From Pantoea sp. BAV 3049 (GTDB lineage: Bacteria; Pseudomonadota; Gammaproteobacteria; Enterobacterales; Enterobacteriaceae), in NCBI RefSeq assembly GCF_009765445.1, contig NZ_WHOY01000031.1:2585673-2649672 (forward strand): a stretch of DNA of 64,000 bases, written 5' to 3'. Within the stretch, counting starts at the first letter, position 1, and the number at the start of each line of letters is the position of its first letter. The notes under the pieces were generated by a model that was not told where the DNA came from, ran no database searches, and saw nothing but the letters and a program-made list of their open reading frames with translations. This document shows positions 53,993-62,707 of this stretch, piece by piece. The position numbers and the translations under genes are program-made.

Positions 53993-55556
53993 GCCATCGC
54001 TTCAGTCCCGCAGCCAGCAGGCCGGCTCGCCGCTGCTGGCGCTGACGCAGATCGCCAAAGCTTTTGATGGCGTTCCGGCCCTGCGGCAGGTTTCGCTGTC
54101 GGCAGAAGCCGGAGAGATCCACGGGCTGGTCGGGCATAACGGTGCCGGGAAATCGACGCTGATTAAAATTCTCGGCGGACTGCAACTGGCGGATGAAGGG
54201 GAGATAAACCTTAATGGCGAGAGGGTGAACATCTCCTCGCCAAAGGTGGCGCAGTCGCTGGGCATCGAGATTGTCCATCAGGAGCGGTTACTTTCACCTG
54301 TTCTGACAGTGGCCGAAGCGCTGCTGTCGGGCGAGGAGCCGGTATTCCGCGGTGTTCCGTTGCTCAACCGTCGTCGTATGCGGCGCGTGGCTCGCGAGGC
54401 GATTGAGCACTATTTTGGTTTACGGCTGGATCCCGACAGCCTGATTGCGGACCTGAGTGTGGCGGAACAGCAGGTTGTGCAGATCACCCGCGCGCTGCGT
54501 CACTCTCCGCGCGTACTGGTATTCGACGAACCTACTGCGGCGCTGGCGCGTCATGAGGTGGCCTCTCTGTTCAGTGCTATCCGCACGCTGCGTGGGCAGG
54601 GTCTGGCGATCGTCTATGTCTCACACTATCTGGATGAGATCACCGAGCTTTGCCAGCGGGTTACCGTGCTGCGTGACGGAGCCAGCGTAGCGACGCACCT
54701 GACAAGCGAGATGACCAGCCAGCAGCTGATCGTGGAGATGCTCGGCGACCGCCAGAAATCGCTGGTGCAGCGCCAGCCACCGAAGGGTGAGGAGGTGCTG
54801 CTGCATGTGGATAACCTCACGGCGGCAGGACGTTTCTCCGGGATCGGCTTTACCGCCCATCGCGGCGAAATCCTTGGTATTACCGGGCTGTTGGGATCTG
54901 GCGGCAAGGCGCTGACCCGGGCGCTGTTCGGCCTGGAAAGTGGGATCAGCGGCAGCATCACGCTGGCCGGTCGCGCTGTTCTGCCCCGTTCGCCACGGGA
55001 TGCGGTCAAGCAGGGTATGGCCTTTGTACCGGAAGATCGCCGGACCAACGGCATCGCCCCGGAACTGAGCGTGCGGGAAAATATTGCCTTAACCAGCCTG
55101 AAGACGCTGGTTAAAGGCGGGTTTATCCATCGTGCCGGGGAGAACCAGCTGGTGGCCGGAAACATCCGCTATCTGGGTATCCGGACGCCCGGTGCTGAAG
55201 CGCCGCTGCGCTTCCTTTCCGGCGGCAATCAGCAGAAAGTGGTGCTGGCAAAATGGCTGAATACCGCGGCGGAAGTTTATCTGCTGGATGAACCGACGGT
55301 GGGCGTTGATATCGGCGCGAAGGCTGAAATTTACCAGGCGCTGCATCAACTGGTCGCCAGAGGGGCAGTGGTGATTATCTTCTCTACCGACCTGCTGGAG
55401 CTGCAGTCGCTGTGTGACCGGATTCTGGTGATGGCTCGCGGCAGGATGGTGAAAACGTTGCAGGGCCGTGCCACCGATCAACATGAAATCCTCGCCTGGG
55501 CATCGGGTGCCACGTCGGATAACCCGCTTACCGCCACCGCAGGAACCTCAGCATGA
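53982..55556 (+). CDS. Ribose-type ABC transporter ATPase (double nucleotide-binding domain)
   Basis: 524 residues from the ATG at 53982; an earlier ATG at 53946 would extend deeper into the previous gene. Two ABC domains: the first with Walker A GHNGAGKS near residue 55 and Walker B LVFDEPTAAL; the second with degenerate Walker A GLLGSGGKAL, signature LSGGNQQKVVLAKWL and LLDEPTVGVD. This RbsA/MglA layout has one intact and one degenerate P-loop, normal for the family. Coupled by overlaps to its neighbours (ATGA with the permease). Confidence 0.93.
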   Translation: MASKPSLQSRSQQAGSPLLALTQIAKAFDGVPALRQVSLSAEAGEIHGLVGHNGAGKSTLIKILGGLQLADEGEINLNGERVNISSPKVAQSLGIEIVHQERLLSPVLTVAEALLSGEEPVFRGVPLLNRRRMRRVAREAIEHYFGLRLDPDSLIADLSVAEQQVVQITRALRHSPRVLVFDEPTAALARHEVASLFSAIRTLRGQGLAIVYVSHYLDEITELCQRVTVLRDGASVATHLTSEMTSQQLIVEMLGDRQKSLVQRQPPKGEEVLLHVDNLTAAGRFSGIGFTAHRGEILGITGLLGSGGKALTRALFGLESGISGSITLAGRAVLPRSPRDAVKQGMAFVPEDRRTNGIAPELSVRENIALTSLKTLVKGGFIHRAGENQLVAGNIRYLGIRTPGAEAPLRFLSGGNQQKVVLAKWLNTAAEVYLLDEPTVGVDIGAKAEIYQALHQLVARGAVVIIFSTDLLELQSLCDRILVMARGRMVKTLQGRATDQHEILAWASGATSDNPLTATAGTSA

Positions 55557-56578
55557 GCGAACTCTCGTCTTCCGATGCGGATGTAGCGCAACAAAACAAA
55601 CTGCGGGCGGAACGTTCCGGGCACCTGCTGCAGGGCAGTGTGCTGCTGATTATTCTCGCGGTGCTGGCCGTTTTCGCCACGCTTTCACCCATCTTTCTGA
55701 CATTGGGGAATCTCGGCAACGTGCTGCAGCAAACCGCTGTGACCGGAACACTGGCCTTTGGCCTGACGCTGGTGCTGATCGGCGGCGGCAGCCACTCGCT
55801 GACTGGCGGCATCGATCTTTCGGTGGCGGCGAATATGGGGCTGAGTGCGGCGGTGTTCGCCAGCCAGCTCAGTCGCGGTGCTTCGCCTGAGCTGGCGCTG
55901 CTGCTTGCTCTGCTCAGCGGCGCGGCGGTTGGCCTGATCAATGCTCTGGCCGTGGTCTGGCTGCGCATTCTGCCGCTGCTGGCCACGCTGACCACCATGA
56001 ACATCGCCATCGGTCTGGAGATGGTGGTGACGCAGAACGCCACCGTGCCCGCCAGCGGTCCGCTGTTCGATCTGCTGCTGAGCGCCGGGCCGCTCTCTTT
56101 TCCGTGGCTGGCCTGGGGCTTTGCCGCGCTGGCACTGTTGTTTATTGTGCTGACGCATTTCACGCCGTTCGGCCTGCGCCTGCTGGCGGTGGGCAGCCAT
56201 CCTCTTGCCGCCCATGCCAGCGGTCTGGCCGTGTCGCGCTATCTTGCCGCCAGCTATCTGCTGTGCGGCGTGGCAGCGGGACTGGCGGCACTCGGTTCGG
56301 TCACCATACTCAGCGGAAGCTCACCGGGGGCCAATGACAACCTGCTGATGGTGATCGCCTCGGTGCTGCTTGGGGTGGTCTTCTCGCGGCGCCTGGTGCC
56401 GACGCTGGGCGGCACGCTTTTCAGTTCGCTGTTTCTCAGCCTGATTGCCAACGGCTTCCAGCTGATCAATGTTTCCAGCTACTGGATTAACGGGGTGGAA
56501 GGCGTGCTGATCCTGCTGGTGGTCTCGCTGACTGCACTGCTGCGCCAGCGCCAGCAGAGGAGAAAAGTCCGTGTCTGA
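55553..56578 (+). CDS. Ribose-type ABC transporter permease (first)
   Basis: 341 residues, RbsC-family (BPD_transp_2) with 8-10 hydrophobic helices; LGNVLQQTAVTGTLAFGLTLVLIGGG and GGIDLSVAANMGL are typical. It starts in an ATGA overlap with the ATPase gene and overlaps the second permease by 8 bp. Two different permeases imply a heterodimeric channel, as in AI-2 (LsrCD) or some sugar systems. Confidence 0.92.
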   Translation: MSELSSSDADVAQQNKLRAERSGHLLQGSVLLIILAVLAVFATLSPIFLTLGNLGNVLQQTAVTGTLAFGLTLVLIGGGSHSLTGGIDLSVAANMGLSAAVFASQLSRGASPELALLLALLSGAAVGLINALAVVWLRILPLLATLTTMNIAIGLEMVVTQNATVPASGPLFDLLLSAGPLSFPWLAWGFAALALLFIVLTHFTPFGLRLLAVGSHPLAAHASGLAVSRYLAASYLLCGVAAGLAALGSVTILSGSSPGANDNLLMVIASVLLGVVFSRRLVPTLGGTLFSSLFLSLIANGFQLINVSSYWINGVEGVLILLVVSLTALLRQRQQRRKVRV

Positions 56579-57545
56579 TTTAACCGTTTCCGGCGTGACT
56601 CGCGGCGGCCTGCTGCGCGTTTTACTGATCCTGATCTTCGCCGCGCTGCTGCTGTTCTTCAGCCTGTTCGCGCCAGGTTTTTTCACCCTTGATAATGTGG
56701 CCAGCGTGCTGCTGAACAACGTGGCTCCGCTGGCGATTGCCGCGCTGGCGATGACCCTGGTTGCCGCGATGGGCGCCGTCGATTTGTCGATTGGCACCGC
56801 CATTGATTTCGCCTGCCTGGTGCTGGTCACGCTGGTGGTGCATCAGGTTGGGCTGCCGCTGGCCGTGACGGCAGCGCTGCTGGCGGCGCTGTGCGTTGGC
56901 TTGTTCAATGCATTTCTGGTGACGGCGCTGGGCGTGGAGCCATTCCTCGCCACGCTGGGCACGCTGTTTATCGGCCAGAGCGTCCAGCAACTCTCTTCCA
57001 ATGGCGGCCAGCCGGTTTATCTGCTCAGCCAGGTACTGCCGGTGCAGTTCTCCGCCATCAGCCATGGTGCGTTACTGGGTGTCCCGCTGCCGCTGTGGTA
57101 CGTGTCGGGGCTGGCGATTGCGCTGCATCTGCTGCTGAAATGCACTCCGCAGGGCCGTGCTTTAACCTTCCTGGGGAGCCAGGCCAGCGTGGCACGCTAT
57201 TCAGGCATTGCGGTCGGCCGGACTGTCGGCGTGGGGTTTGTCCTCAGCGCGGTAATTGCAGGCATTGTCGGGCTGATGCTCGCCTCAAACGTCAAAGCGT
57301 GGGTGCCGCTCTCCGGCAACGCCTATCTGCTGAATGCCATCGGCGCGGCCTTTATCGGTGCCACTTTCTCCGCCACGCGGCGGCCCAACGTGCCTGGTAC
57401 GCTGCTGGGAGTGATACTGCTCAGCTTTGTGGCAAACGGACTGCTGCTGACTGGCTGGAACTTTTACTGGCAGCAGGTCGCTACCGGCGTGCTGATTTTT
57501 GGCGTGCTGGCGGCTGGTGCACTGAATAACCGCCGCCGGAAATAA
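56571..57545 (+). CDS. Ribose-type ABC transporter permease (second)
   Basis: 324 residues starting at GTG 56571 with AGAGGAG upstream. RbsC-family helices with GAVDLSIGTAIDFACLVLVT and a C-terminal RRPNVPGTLLGVILLSFVANGL segment. It pairs with the first permease. It is followed 18 bp later by a monooxygenase gene, so transporter and enzyme appear to share one transcript. Confidence 0.92.
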   Translation: MSDLTVSGVTRGGLLRVLLILIFAALLLFFSLFAPGFFTLDNVASVLLNNVAPLAIAALAMTLVAAMGAVDLSIGTAIDFACLVLVTLVVHQVGLPLAVTAALLAALCVGLFNAFLVTALGVEPFLATLGTLFIGQSVQQLSSNGGQPVYLLSQVLPVQFSAISHGALLGVPLPLWYVSGLAIALHLLLKCTPQGRALTFLGSQASVARYSGIAVGRTVGVGFVLSAVIAGIVGLMLASNVKAWVPLSGNAYLLNAIGAAFIGATFSATRRPNVPGTLLGVILLSFVANGLLLTGWNFYWQQVATGVLIFGVLAAGALNNRRRK

Positions 57546-57563
57546 ACAGTTTGTGGAGGAAAA

Positions 57564-58937
57564 ATGGCTCATCCCAGACCTTTTCTGCTGTTCGGATTTA
57601 TGATGGATGTGGTCGGGCATATTTCGGCCGGACTTTGGCGGCATCCTCAGGACACCGCGCACCGCTACACCGACATCCACTATTGGGTGGAGATCGCCAA
57701 GCTGCTGGATAAGGCGGGTTTTGACGCGCTATTTCTGGCCGATGCGCTTGGTCAGCTGGACGTGTATCAGCAACGTCCTGATACGGCGTTACGCAACGCG
57801 GCACAGATGCCGGTTAACGATCCACTGCTGCTGGTGTCGGCGATGGCCGCCGCTACCCGCGATCTCAGCTTTGGCGTGACCGTCTCCACCACTTATGAGC
57901 ATCCTTACCTGCTGGCGCGAAAATTCACCACGCTGGATCATCTGACCAACGGACGCATAGCCTGGAACGTGGTGACTTCGATGCTGGATTCGGCGGCGAG
58001 AAATCTCGGCCTGACCCACCAGTTGCCCCACGATCAACGTTACGATCGCGCCCAGGAGTTCCTGGATATCACCTGCAAACTGTGGGAAGGCTCCTGGGAG
58101 GACGACGCGGTGGTGCGCGACAAGGCTGGCGGTATTTATACTCATCCGCACAAAGTTCATCCCATCGGGCATCGCGGTGAGCATTACCAGGTACCGGATG
58201 CGCACCTCAGCGAACCCAGCCCGCAGCGCACACCGGTGCTGTTTCAGGCCGGAACCTCGTCGCGCGGCAGCCAGTTCGCTGCGGCTAATGCAGAAGTGAT
58301 CTTCATGGCTGGGCTGACGGCGGAGGCAATCCGGAAAGATATTGACCACATTCGCCAGCTGGCAGCAGCAGAAGGCAGAGATCCAGACGCTCTGCGATTT
58401 ATTACCGCTATCACCGTGGTGACCGGTGAAAATGACCAGCAGGCGCAGCAGCGTTACGAAGAATTTCAGCGTTACATCAGTGAAGAAGCGGCGCTGGCGC
58501 TGTTCTCCGCCTGGACCGGTGTGGACTGGTCAGAATACGATCCGGACGAGCCGCTGGAGTACATTGAAACCGACGCCTGCCGTTCAGCGCTGGCAAGCCT
58601 GACCCGTATTGATGCCGGGCGGCGCTGGACGCTGCGTGAAGCGGCGCAATACATTGGTATCGGCGGGCTGCATCCGACGCTGGTGGGCGGCCCGGTAAGT
58701 GTTGCCGACCAGATGGAGCGGTTTGCGGAAGCGTCCGGCGTGCACGGCTTTAACCTCGGTTATGCCATCAGTCCGGGCAGCTTTGAGGATTTTATCCATT
58801 ACATCATTCCGGAGCTGACTGCCAGAGGAAGAGTCACGCCACCACCGGCCACGCCGTTGACGTTGCGGGAGCGGTTGCAGGGAGAAGGCCAGCGCCATCT
58901 GCGTGATGATCATCCTGGCCGACGTTTCCGGCGTTAA
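57564..58937 (+). CDS. NtaA/SnaA/DszA-family flavin-dependent monooxygenase (third copy)
   Basis: 457 residues; GGAGG lies 7 bp before the ATG. Family landmarks: FGFMMDVVGHISAGLWRHP, FDALFLADALGQLDVY, VPVNDPLLLVSAMAAATRDL, LARKFTTLDHLTNGRIAWNV and SPQRTPVLFQAGTSSRGSQF. The N-terminal MMDVVGH replaces the MNCVGH of the other two copies, so the substrate pocket may differ. Last gene of the ribose-type transporter operon, which links uptake to oxidative breakdown of one compound. Confidence 0.92.
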   Translation: MAHPRPFLLFGFMMDVVGHISAGLWRHPQDTAHRYTDIHYWVEIAKLLDKAGFDALFLADALGQLDVYQQRPDTALRNAAQMPVNDPLLLVSAMAAATRDLSFGVTVSTTYEHPYLLARKFTTLDHLTNGRIAWNVVTSMLDSAARNLGLTHQLPHDQRYDRAQEFLDITCKLWEGSWEDDAVVRDKAGGIYTHPHKVHPIGHRGEHYQVPDAHLSEPSPQRTPVLFQAGTSSRGSQFAAANAEVIFMAGLTAEAIRKDIDHIRQLAAAEGRDPDALRFITAITVVTGENDQQAQQRYEEFQRYISEEAALALFSAWTGVDWSEYDPDEPLEYIETDACRSALASLTRIDAGRRWTLREAAQYIGIGGLHPTLVGGPVSVADQMERFAEASGVHGFNLGYAISPGSFEDFIHYIIPELTARGRVTPPPATPLTLRERLQGEGQRHLRDDHPGRRFRR

Positions 58938-58963
58938 GCTTGCAACCATGTCTGAATGTGGCA

Positions 58964-58991
58964 TTATACGATTTATATATAAAACGTATAA
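58964..58991. promoter_or_regulatory. 28-bp operator-like palindrome before the parD-like gene
   Basis: Arms TTATACG (58964-58970) and CGTATAA (58985-58991) flank an AT-rich core that is also symmetrical; 13 of 14 base pairs are complementary. It overlaps the probable -10 region and ends 8 bp before the start codon, the usual place for toxin-antitoxin autoregulation. Confidence 0.72.
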
Positions 58992-58999
58992 GGCACATC

Positions 59000-59251
59000 A
59001 TGGGCATTGTAAAAATATCCGATCTGATGCATGAGAACCTGCGCCTGGCCAGCAACGCGCTGAGCCGTTCGATTAACTCGCAGGCCGAGCACTGGCTGAA
59101 GATTGGCATGCTGGCCGAACTCTATCCCCATCTGACCCACCAGCAACTGACCCGGCTGTTGATCCAGTGTGAGCTTGAAGGTGGCACTGAAATCAACAAA
59201 CTCGTGCGTAATGAAGCCGGGCAGTTACATAAGGAACATGCACCCCAATGA
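59000..59251 (+). CDS. ParD-like antitoxin-family protein
   Basis: 83 residues from the ATG at 59000 (AAGG upstream). It matches the ParD_like family: MGIVKISDLMHENLRLASNA, then SINSQAEHWLKIGMLAELYP. The N-terminal strand-helix-helix resembles the ribbon-helix-helix DNA-binding fold. No ParE toxin gene follows; instead methionine aminopeptidase begins in a 4-bp ATGA overlap. It probably binds the palindrome directly upstream and represses its own operon (inference). Confidence 0.83.
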   Translation: MGIVKISDLMHENLRLASNALSRSINSQAEHWLKIGMLAELYPHLTHQQLTRLLIQCELEGGTEINKLVRNEAGQLHKEHAPQ

Positions 59252-60033
59252 GCGAAATCAGAATACACACGCAGGAAGAAATCGAGCTGGCCCGCGCGGC
59301 AGGTCACGCGGCGGCAAAAGTGCTGGAGATGATCGGCCCTCACGTCCGTGTCGGGGTGACCACCGACGAGTTGGATCGCCTGTGTCATGACTATCTGGTC
59401 AATGAATTACAGGTTGTTCCGGCCAATATTGGATATCACGGCTATACCCGTACGCTTTGTACTTCAGTCAATCACGTTATTTGTCACGGCATTCCCGGCG
59501 ATAAAAAGCTGAAGAAGGGCGATATCATCAATATCGATATCGGCATTATCAAAGATGGCTGGTATGGCGATACCAGCAGGATGTATTACGTCGGAGAACC
59601 TTCGGTGCGCGCCCGCCGCCTGGTCAATATCACCTATGAGTCCATGGTCGCTGGCATTAAGGCCGTCAAACCCGGGGCCACTCTCGGTGACGTTGGCGCG
59701 GCTATCCAGCGCGTCGCGGAAGGGGCGGGTTTCTCAGTTGTCCGGGAATATTGTGGGCACGGCGTCGGGCTTGAGTATCATGGCGCGCCGCAGGTGTTGC
59801 ATTACGGTACGCCGGGGACCGGTGTGGTGCTGCAACCTGGAATGATCTTTACCATCGAACCGATGATTAATGCAGGGAAGGCAGCAACCAGTTTACTTTC
59901 CGATGGCTGGACGGTGGTTACCAGAGATCGCTCGCTGTCGGCACAATGGGAACACACCATTGCGGTAACTGAGACGGGATACGATCTGTTGACACCCTGG
60001 CCGGACGGAACGGGTGAATACGCAGCGCTTTAA
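59248..60033 (+). CDS. Type I methionine aminopeptidase, accessory copy
   Basis: 261 residues with all five metal ligands at the E. coli MAP positions: D97, D108, H171, E204, E235, plus the substrate His80. It removes the initiator methionine from nascent proteins. This is not the essential map gene of the rpsB locus, so a second copy is likely. It diverges around CGHGVGLEYHGAPQVLHY and ends short of a long basic tail. It is coupled to a ParD-like gene by an ATGA overlap. Whether it works on specific substrates is unknown. Confidence 0.92.
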   Translation: MSEIRIHTQEEIELARAAGHAAAKVLEMIGPHVRVGVTTDELDRLCHDYLVNELQVVPANIGYHGYTRTLCTSVNHVICHGIPGDKKLKKGDIINIDIGIIKDGWYGDTSRMYYVGEPSVRARRLVNITYESMVAGIKAVKPGATLGDVGAAIQRVAEGAGFSVVREYCGHGVGLEYHGAPQVLHYGTPGTGVVLQPGMIFTIEPMINAGKAATSLLSDGWTVVTRDRSLSAQWEHTIAVTETGYDLLTPWPDGTGEYAAL

Positions 60034-60165
60034 GTACGGCGTAAAAACCTGTTATGTCAATAATTGTAAATATTAATAACGTTAAGAAATAGATTAAGCG
60101 TGGTGCTTTTCCATGCCGATCAATAGGATGAATGCACATCTCAACAGCTGGCCGCCCTGAATAAC

Positions 60166-60738
60166 ATGTGGAACTGTAAATCTTCGGTAATTCCCCTTTG
60201 TCTTTGGGCAGCTTTGCTCAGCGGATGTGCATCGCATTCGCCTTCCACAGCGAATAATGACAAAGGCGGGGAGTGGCAGCAAAACGGCCAGCAGCCCGAT
60301 CTTATTCCGATTCTGGCGGCACTGCATGACCAGATGCATTCCTGGGAAGGGACGCCTTATCAATGGGGCGGTACTCAGCTATCGGGCGTGGACTGTTCAG
60401 GCTTTGTCTGGCGAACGCTTAAAGACCGTTTCAATATGCCCGTCGGCCGTCTGACCACCGCTGATCTGATCCATATGGGGAAAAGGGTGGAGCCAGCTGA
60501 CCTGCAGCCCGGGGATTTAGTTTTCTTCCGGATTAATCATGAAATGCATGTCGGGTTTTACGACACTGATGAACAGTTCCTGCATGCCTCTTCCAGCAGA
60601 GGCGTGATGCGGTCATCTCTGACCAATCCTTACTGGAAATCCGTCTTCCTCGAAGCCCGTCGGTTGCATAAAGAATACGGCGCACAGATCTCTTTCAATC
60701 ATGATGCAGGCCAGACCAGACTGGCGAATGACAACTGA
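60166..60738 (+). CDS. NlpC/P60-family lipoprotein (MepS-like)
   Basis: 190 residues. The lipoprotein signal ends at Cys21 (ALLSGCASH). The NlpC/P60 domain has GTPYQWGGTQLSGVDCSGFV with catalytic Cys77, His128 (HEMHVGFY) and His140 (QFLHASSS). Likely a peptidoglycan endopeptidase of the outer-membrane-anchored Spr/MepS or NlpC type. The Shine-Dalgarno sequence is poor. It is convergent with nth and is the last accessory gene before the core resumes. Confidence 0.85.
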   Translation: MWNCKSSVIPLCLWAALLSGCASHSPSTANNDKGGEWQQNGQQPDLIPILAALHDQMHSWEGTPYQWGGTQLSGVDCSGFVWRTLKDRFNMPVGRLTTADLIHMGKRVEPADLQPGDLVFFRINHEMHVGFYDTDEQFLHASSSRGVMRSSLTNPYWKSVFLEARRLHKEYGAQISFNHDAGQTRLANDN

Positions 60739-60748
60739 CTGACAGCCG

Positions 60749-61384
60749 TCAGACCTCGGTCTTTTCTTCAAACTCACAGAGATCTTCAATCATGCAGGAA
60801 CCGCAGCGCGGTTTCCGCGCCACGCATGTATAGCGCCCATGCAGGATCAGCCAGTGGTGGCAGTCCACTTTGAACTCCTTCGGCACCACTTTCAGCAGTT
60901 TTTCTTCCACCTGCTCAACGTTTTTTCCCGGTGCAAATTTGGTGCGATTGCTGACGCGGAAAATATGCGTGTCCACAGCGATGGTCGGCCAGCCAAAGGC
61001 GGTATTCAGCACCACGTTAGCCGTTTTGCGGCCCACGCCGGGCAGGGCTTCCAGCGCTTCGCGATTTTCAGGCACTTCGCCCTGATGCTGTTCCAGCAGG
61101 ATGCGGCAGGTTTTAATCACGTTTTCCGCCTTGCTGTTAAACAGGCCGATAGTCTTGATGTACTCCTTCACCCCGTCCACGCCCAGCGCCAGCATTGCGG
61201 CCGGTGTGTTGGCAACGGGATAGAGTTTAGCCGTTGCCTTGTTGACACTGACGTCCGTGGCCTGTGCGGAAAGCAGCACGGCAATCAGCAGTTCAAAAGG
61301 GGAAGTAAAAACCAGTTCCGTGGTTGGATGCGGGTTGTTATCCCGCAGTCGGCTTAAGATTTGCTGACGTTTTTCCTTATTCAC
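60749..61384 (-). CDS. nth: Endonuclease III
   Basis: 211 residues, the E. coli length. Helix-hairpin-helix [17 protein letters not shown] with catalytic Lys120 and Asp138 ([13 protein letters not shown]), and the [4Fe-4S] cluster loop C-x6-C-x2-C-x5-C at the C-terminus ([17 protein letters not shown]). A DNA glycosylase/AP lyase for oxidised pyrimidines. It overlaps rsxE by 4 bp and is the last gene of the rsx operon. Confidence 0.98.
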   Translation of the reverse strand: MNKEKRQQILSRLRDNNPHPTTELVFTSPFELLIAVLLSAQATDVSVNKATAKLYPVANTPAAMLALGVDGVKEYIKTIGLFNSKAENVIKTCRILLEQHQGEVPENREALEALPGVGRKTANVVLNTAFGWPTIAVDTHIFRVSNRTKFAPGKNVEQVEEKLLKVVPKEFKVDCHHWLILHGRYTCVARKPRCGSCMIEDLCEFEEKTEV

Positions 61385-62082
61385 AGCGCACTCGCTTTTC
61401 CTTCCAGAGCGGATTGAGTTTTCGCCTCTGCCTGACGGGCAGCGCGTGCTTTCATCTTGTTATCGATCAGGTATTTGGCGGCCAGCAGCATGCCAAGGCC
61501 AATAAAGGCACCCGGCGGCAACATCGCCAGCAGCATTGGTGAATCAAAGTGGAACACCTGAATGCGCAGCACTTTAGCCCATGGGCCAAGCAGTTGATCG
61601 GCACCGTTAAAGATGGTGCCGTTGCCGATGATTTCGCGGATCGATCCTAACACCACCATCACGCTGGTGGCTCCCAGCCCAATCGCCATACCGTCCAGCG
61701 CCGACAGAGGCACGCTGCTGCGTGAGGCGACGGCCTCAGCCCGGCCCACGACGATACAGTTGGTGACGATCAGCGGGATGAAGATCCCTAACGACTGATA
61801 CAGCCCGTAGGCATAAGCGTTGATCAACATCTGCACGCAACTGACGACCGCAGCGATGATCATCACGTAAATAGGAATGCGTACTTCAGAAGGCACCCAG
61901 CGGCGTGAGGCGGAAATCGCACTGTTGGTACAGGTCAGCACCAGGGTGGTGGCCAGCCCAAGGCCGAGAGCGTTGGTGGCGGTGGAAGTGACGGCAAGCA
62001 GTGGACAGAGGCCCAGCAGCTGAACCAGCGCCGAGTTATTTTTCCACAGTCCGCCGACCAGCAGCGTTTTGGCTTCACTCAT
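61381..62082 (-). CDS. rsxE: Electron transport complex subunit RsxE
   Basis: 233 residues from the ATG at 62082; the frame runs upstream but that part is inside rsxG. Six membrane helices, starting [20 protein letters not shown]. Integral membrane subunit of the Rsx (Rnf-type) complex, which uses NAD(P)H and ion gradients to keep SoxR reduced. It overlaps rsxG by 8 bp and nth by 4 bp. Confidence 0.97.
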   Translation of the reverse strand: MSEAKTLLVGGLWKNNSALVQLLGLCPLLAVTSTATNALGLGLATTLVLTCTNSAISASRRWVPSEVRIPIYVMIIAAVVSCVQMLINAYAYGLYQSLGIFIPLIVTNCIVVGRAEAVASRSSVPLSALDGMAIGLGATSVMVVLGSIREIIGNGTIFNGADQLLGPWAKVLRIQVFHFDSPMLLAMLPPGAFIGLGMLLAAKYLIDNKMKARAARQAEAKTQSALEGKASAL

Positions 62083-62707
62083 TGGAGTCTCCACAGGGTG
62101 ACAGCGAGGCAAGCTGCCCCGGCAACGTTTCAATATACAACGTGGTGCGTTTGGCGGCATTCACCACGGCGCGGGGAGTAATGGTTGCGCCGGTAAACTG
62201 GTCAAAGTCACCGCCATCCTTTTTCACCGCGAAGTGCGTGTCATCTTTTCCACCCAGATGCACGCCGTTGAAGCTGTTGATCCAGTTGGAGATTCGCAGC
62301 TCAATTTTGTCGCCCAGACCCGGCGTTTCATGGTGCTCCACCACGCGCACGCCAAGCACCGTGCCTTTAAAATCTGCCCCGACAATCATCTGAATAGCAC
62401 CAGAATAGCCGTCCGGGGCGGTTGTCTCAACCGCTACCGCCACCGGTTTGTCATCTTTACGTGCCAGATAGAGGTGGTGCGGGCCAGTACCCAGCGCCGG
62501 GTTGTTAACAAGGTAACACTCCTGCTGGATGTGGTTATTGTACATCTCCGGCGGTACCACCTGATCCAGCAGAATTTTCTGCTGCACTTCGGTCTGGTGC
62601 GCAATGGTCGGTTTGGTGACGGTGTTGATCACTGCCGTCAGGCCGGTAGTCACTGCAGCAAAGATCGCCAGCGTCACGCCATTTTTACGAATCGCATCCA
62701 GCATCAC
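62075..62707 (-). CDS. rsxG: Electron transport complex subunit RsxG
   Basis: 210 residues. One N-terminal membrane helix and a periplasmic FMN-binding domain; the covalent flavinylation site is Thr175 in [11 protein letters not shown]. It passes electrons within the Rsx complex. It overlaps rsxD by 4 bp and rsxE by 8 bp. Confidence 0.97.
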   Translation of the reverse strand: MMLDAIRKNGVTLAIFAAVTTGLTAVINTVTKPTIAHQTEVQQKILLDQVVPPEMYNNHIQQECYLVNNPALGTGPHHLYLARKDDKPVAVAVETTAPDGYSGAIQMIVGADFKGTVLGVRVVEHHETPGLGDKIELRISNWINSFNGVHLGGKDDTHFAVKKDGGDFDQFTGATITPRAVVNAAKRTTLYIETLPGQLASLSPCGDSNE

